Shown piece by piece: positions 6,609 to 8,768 of a stretch of 8,768 nt of DNA (the first letter of the stretch is position 1; the number at the start of each line of letters is the position of its first letter). Location: positions 1-8,768 of the forward strand of contig JAHFKM010000032.1 in the NCBI GenBank assembly GCA_023245385.1. The letters are read 5' to 3'. The notes beneath the pieces are model-generated. The model was not told where the DNA came from, did no database searches, and saw only the letters and a program-made list of their open reading frames with translations. This DNA is from an archaeon. Lineage in GTDB: Archaea > Nanobdellota > Nanobdellia > SCGC-AAA011-G17 > GW2011-AR18. A program made the translations under genes and the position numbers.

Positions 6609-6618
6609 TGAAGATATT

Positions 6619-6888
6619 ATGGCTGAACTTGAAATAACAACAATGAGCTCTAAAGGACAAATTGTTATTCCTATTGAAATGAGAAAAGGCTTTCACGACG
6701 GAGAAAAGTTTGTCGTCATCAAAGCAGGAAAACAGCTCATTCTTAAAAGCGTTGAAGATTTTGATGAAAATATTCAAGAAGACTTAGACTTTGCAAGAAA
6801 AACTGAAGAATCTTGGAAAAGTTATGAACACGGAGAATTCAAATCTTTACCAGTAGACGACTTTTTAAAAAAACTTGAACAATGCTAA
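6619..6888 (+). CDS. AbrB/SpoVT-type antitoxin of an AbrB-RelE pair
   Basis: This 89-residue protein is predicted to bind and silence the RelE-like toxin encoded next to it and to repress its own promoter. The AbrB swapped-hairpin domain fills residues about 5-46, with the family phrase SSKGQIVIPIEMRKGF and a second strand pair (EKFVVIKAGKQLILKS). The acidic tail from residue 45 (VEDFDENIQEDLDFARK onward) is the probable toxin-binding part. The ATG at 6619 fits the promoter spacing. The gene overlaps the toxin start by 7 bp, so antitoxin is translated first and the two are coupled. Most of the N-terminal domain matches the family closely. Confidence 0.88.
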   Translation: MAELEITTMSSKGQIVIPIEMRKGFHDGEKFVVIKAGKQLILKSVEDFDENIQEDLDFARKTEESWKSYEHGEFKSLPVDDFLKKLEQC

Positions 6889-7130
6889 CGATTGATCACT
6901 CACCACATTTTCTCTCATTAATCGCTAAAATAAGAAATAATGATGACAAGGAAAAAATAAAAAAACAAATTAAAAAGATCATTGAAAACCCAGAAATAGG
7001 AAAACCTATGCGATATACTAGAAAAGGCACAAGAGAAGTTTATACTGGATCTTTTCGATTATCTTACGCTTACCTTAAAGAAGAAAATAAAATCCTTTTT
7101 CTTGATCTCTACCACAAAGATGAACAGTAA
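6882..7130 (+). CDS. RelE/ParE-superfamily toxin
   Basis: This 82-residue protein is a probable ribosome-dependent mRNA interferase of the RelE family. The pattern is typical of archaeal members: an N-terminal strand and basic helices (KIRNNDDKEKIKKQIKKI), then PMRYTRKGTREVYTGSFRLS, then the final strand and tail (ILFLDLYHKDEQ). Basic residues around K/R 48-58 and the tail tyrosine-histidine are the likely RNA-contact residues, although the exact catalytic set varies in this family. It is encoded directly after and overlapping its AbrB antitoxin. A hairpin with a T tract follows. The length is complete for the family, so the toxin looks intact. Confidence 0.85.
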   Translation: MLTIDHSPHFLSLIAKIRNNDDKEKIKKQIKKIIENPEIGKPMRYTRKGTREVYTGSFRLSYAYLKEENKILFLDLYHKDEQ

Positions 7131-7178
7131 CTCTTTCTGCATCATCTCAAACCTCTTGAAAAAATACTTCTTCGAAAA

Positions 7179-7216
7179 CTCAAGCGCTGAACTCCTTGAG
7201 CGTTCCTTATTTTTTT
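7179..7216 (+). terminator. Hairpin and T tract after the RelE toxin
   Basis: CTCAAG (7179-7184) and CTTGAG (7195-7200) form a 6-bp stem with a 10-nt loop, followed by a T7 run at 7210-7216. It would end the AbrB-RelE transcript. The T run lies inside the last codons of the convergent PIN-like gene, so the two pairs nearly abut. The other bases from 7131 to 7206 hold no gene. Confidence 0.5.
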
Positions 7217-7725
7217 ATTCTTTCAAACAAGTCCCAGAAATGTGCCAATACTTGCGCGTCTAATCTAAACTGAGATCCTATCAGCTCGTTGACCTTATTT
7301 TTTAACTGTTCTTCATCAAGATACTTTTTTTTGTAAAGCTCCAATAATACCCTCAAACTTCCTTTAGGTCTTAGATTAAAAAATATAGCCACTCTTCTCC
7401 CTATAGCCTCGTCCATTAAAATCTCTTTGACATCTTTTTGAAGAGCAAGAGCAATCGTTTCTGCTTCACCCCGATCCAGCTTATAATTCTCTTGAATATG
7501 TTCTGCGAGATCTTGATGTTTCTTATTGAGCTTTATAATTTTTATGCATCCCTTTTTATACAAAGTTTCGATCATGACCGCGTCTTGTCTTTCACTTTCA
7601 AGACCATTTAGCACTGCTTCTTGATAGACCCATTCAGTTATTTCTAGAATCGGATACAATTTTGAAACTTCTTTCAGAATTTCTAACTTCGCATTAACTA
7701 TTAGTGGAGAAGCGTTTGTTATCAA
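7207..7725 (-). CDS. DUF3368 PIN-like toxin
   Basis: This 172-residue protein is predicted to be a PIN-fold ribonuclease of the DUF3368 group (COG2405-like), usually the toxin partner of UPF0175 proteins. Family blocks are present: ITNASPLI at 2-9, WVYQEAV near 32-38, LDRGEAETIALA at 83-94 and ILMDEAIGRRVA at 102-113. Acidic residues E36, D84, E87, E89 and D105 could form the metal site. N4 sits where many PIN proteins have Asp, but Asn there is common in this subgroup. The start is TTG at 7725, overlapping the antitoxin stop, with GAGGGT at 7731-7736 as ribosome site; there is no nearer ATG. The full domain is present, so the toxin is probably functional. Confidence 0.82.
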   Translation of the reverse strand: MITNASPLIVNAKLEILKEVSKLYPILEITEWVYQEAVLNGLESERQDAVMIETLYKKGCIKIIKLNKKHQDLAEHIQENYKLDRGEAETIALALQKDVKEILMDEAIGRRVAIFFNLRPKGSLRVLLELYKKKYLDEEQLKNKVNELIGSQFRLDAQVLAHFWDLFERIKK

Positions 7726-8021
7726 AGTAAACCCTCAAAATCTTCCTCCAACTCTTTCAAACCATAATGGAAGCTTATTTTTCTTTCAGATAAAACATCC
7801 ATAAAAATCGTTAAAGGAACTCCTGCAATTTCTGCAGCTTTTGCGACAGTCACTTCTTTATTTGTAAATTTCTTAAGAGCAATCTCTAACTTCTTCTCGG
7901 TAATTCCTAAGATCAAAACATCCCTTAACACGCTCGACTTATTCTTTTTTTCTAATTTTGAAATACTCTCTATCTCAACAAGATCTTCTTGGGGAATTCT
8001 CACAGATAGGGTATCAGACAT
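7722..8021 (-). CDS. UPF0175-family antitoxin with ribbon-helix-helix N terminus
   Basis: This 99-residue protein should neutralise the DUF3368 toxin and bind its own promoter. Residues about 4-40 look like a ribbon-helix-helix DNA-binding unit (LSVRIPQEDLVEIESISKLE, then a SSVLRDVLILGI helix). Residues about 55-90 carry the UPF0175 helix-turn-helix signature (TVAKAAEIAGVPLTIFMDVL, ending in a tyrosine-containing acidic tail). The start is ATG 8021, exactly about 27 bp from a TATA box, so the mRNA is probably leaderless. It overlaps the toxin gene by 4 bp, giving the usual antitoxin-first order. Confidence 0.85.
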   Translation of the reverse strand: MSDTLSVRIPQEDLVEIESISKLEKKNKSSVLRDVLILGITEKKLEIALKKFTNKEVTVAKAAEIAGVPLTIFMDVLSERKISFHYGLKELEEDFEGLL

Positions 8022-8048
8022 TCGTATACAAATGTGGTAACTCGTATA
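8022..8048. promoter_or_regulatory. Tandem 7-mer operator candidate at the UPF0175 promoter
   Basis: TCGTATA occurs at 8022-8028 and 8042-8048, a spacing of 20 bp (about two helical turns). One copy touches the start codon and the other overlaps the TATA box. Ribbon-helix-helix antitoxins often bind tandem half-sites on one DNA face, so autorepression is a reasonable inference. Confidence 0.45.
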
Positions 8049-8052
8049 TAAA
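8045..8052 (-). promoter_or_regulatory. TATA box of the UPF0175-DUF3368 operon
   Basis: On the minus strand the sequence reads TTTATATA, identical to the tRNA-Leu box in this window. It is centred about 27 bp upstream of the ATG at 8021, placing the transcription start at the start codon. Confidence 0.7.
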
Positions 8053-8094
8053 ACTTTTCTTAGAAGCGTGTAAGCGTTTACAATTCAAATTTTT

Positions 8095-8100
8095 AAAAAA
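8095..8100 (-). terminator. T tract downstream of the PHP gene
   Basis: A T6 run on the minus strand lies 24 bp after the PHP stop codon and upstream of the antitoxin promoter. It may end the PHP transcript. No strong hairpin precedes it. A short inverted repeat TGTAA-GCGT-TTACA at 8069-8082 lies just beyond. Confidence 0.35.
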
Positions 8101-8123
8101 GTATTTTTCGCAAGAGCACTGCT

Positions 8124-8768
8124 TTACTCCTTACTCGAGCTTCTCGCAAGTTGATACCCATCCCAAAGATCTTTCACCTTTCCCCACCCATTCTTCTGCA
8201 CAGAATCAATATTCCACAGAACAGTCTCAAAAAGCGCATTTTGATCACCATGTACCTCCACAGATTCAGGCTGGGTCAAGATAAGATCCTGCAAATGCTC
8301 CCTTATGTAGCGCGGATCAACAGCAGGAATACTCGAATGCAATCGCAAACCCACCTTCTTATGCTCATGCAGATACGCACCATGAATGTCGGACGTTCCA
8401 AAACACGTCACGCCATACTCCTCAGCCAACGCCTTCACACGCTCATTCGTCGCATTTCCCCTCGGTATCTGCCCATTCTGCTCGACTCCTAAGGGGTAAC
8501 TCGGGAACTTCCTCCGCATCATTTCAAACACCCCTCTTCCGCACCCATGAAAACTTCTCGTCAAAAGATGTGCAAACACGGGAACACCCTTCTGCGCATA
8601 CACATCACGGAGAGAATCCTCAATACTCAACGCATTTGGAACAGCATGCTCAATCCCCCACGCAAGAAGATGCCCTTCACTCGTCTTGATCTCCTCACCT
8701 TTAACAACATACACACTCCCTTTCTCGTTACTTGCTTTCAAGACGGTAGAAGCACACTTTTCAATCTC
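8124..8768 (-). CDS. PHP-domain metal-dependent phosphoesterase, C-terminal part (5' end outside window)
   Basis: The visible 214 residues belong to a PHP-fold hydrolase of the COG0613-like group, whose members cleave phosphoesters with a cluster of bound metal ions. Visible PHP blocks are VKGEEIKTSEGHLLAWGIEH near the start, the metal-site block VPVFAHLLTRSFHGCGR, a VEQNGQIPRG segment and the TSDIHGAYL motif (SDxH). The N-terminal HxHs motif must lie beyond the window. The frame is open to the last base, so the TTG near 8741 is internal. The substrate (nucleotide, histidinol phosphate or other) cannot be told. The toxin-antitoxin operon begins 102 bp downstream and has its own promoter. Confidence 0.82.
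   Translation of the reverse strand, partial: EIEKCASTVLKASNEKGSVYVVKGEEIKTSEGHLLAWGIEHAVPNALSIEDSLRDVYAQKGVPVFAHLLTRSFHGCGRGVFEMMRRKFPSYPLGVEQNGQIPRGNATNERVKALAEEYGVTCFGTSDIHGAYLHEHKKVGLRLHSSIPAVDPRYIREHLQDLILTQPESVEVHGDQNALFETVLWNIDSVQKNGWGKVKDLWDGYQLARSSSKE

Noticed and set aside
7131..7190. A 19-codon open stretch in frame after the RelE stop
   Set aside because: It would need stop-codon read-through and lacks its own start. It overlaps the terminator hairpin.
8069..8082. Inverted repeat TGTAA-GCGT-TTACA
   Set aside because: The 5-bp arms are short and lie upstream of the TATA box. They are too weak to call as an operator without comparison.

Overview
The window looks like part of a chromosome from a small-genome archaeon, possibly DPANN or Woesearchaeota-like (inference, about 0.7). 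The evidence is a set of archaeal TATA boxes centred about 27 bp upstream of genes, several apparently leaderless starts, a tRNA-Leu(CAA) with an extra 16 nt at the usual archaeal intron position, a THUMP/SPOUT-type RNA-modification protein, and a surface protein with CARDB-like repeats inside an ABC-exporter operon. Two genes have a bacterial flavour: an aspartyl-tRNA synthetase of the bacterial (GAD-domain) type and an M23 metallopeptidase lipoprotein.

Layout. At 1-1038 (+) is the 3' part of aspS, cut by the window edge. At 1039-1218 is an AT-rich convergent intergenic region with terminator-like elements for both strands. At 1219-5289 (-) is a tightly packed four-gene operon, in transcription order: LolD/MacB-type ATPase, exported surface protein with a C-terminal anchor, MacB/FtsX permease, THUMP-SPOUT RNA-modification protein. 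Two of the junctions are ATGA stop/start overlaps. Divergent from this operon, at 5373-6233 (+), is an M23 peptidase predicted to be a lipoprotein. The two transcription units share an intergenic region of about 83 bp with one TATA element per direction.

At 6279-6381 (+) is tRNA-Leu(CAA) with its own TATA box and an encoded CCA. Downstream is a defence/accessory patch. It holds a decayed AbrB-type antitoxin fragment (-), an intact AbrB-RelE toxin-antitoxin pair (+, 6619-7130) with a TATA box and a palindromic operator candidate, and a convergent second toxin-antitoxin pair (-, 7207-8021) made of a RHH/UPF0175 antitoxin and a DUF3368 PIN-like toxin, with a tandem-repeat operator candidate at its promoter. 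The window ends in the C-terminal part of a PHP-domain phosphoesterase (-, 8124-8768), cut by the edge.

How the parts work together. The ATPase and permease would form a tripartite-type mechanotransmission ABC system. The surface protein encoded between them takes the place that a periplasmic adaptor has in bacterial MacAB systems, and the divergent M23 lipoprotein resembles the FtsEX/M23 pairing of bacteria. The two toxin-antitoxin pairs are each translationally coupled and probably autoregulated. No CRISPR array, insertion sequence, rRNA or origin was seen.
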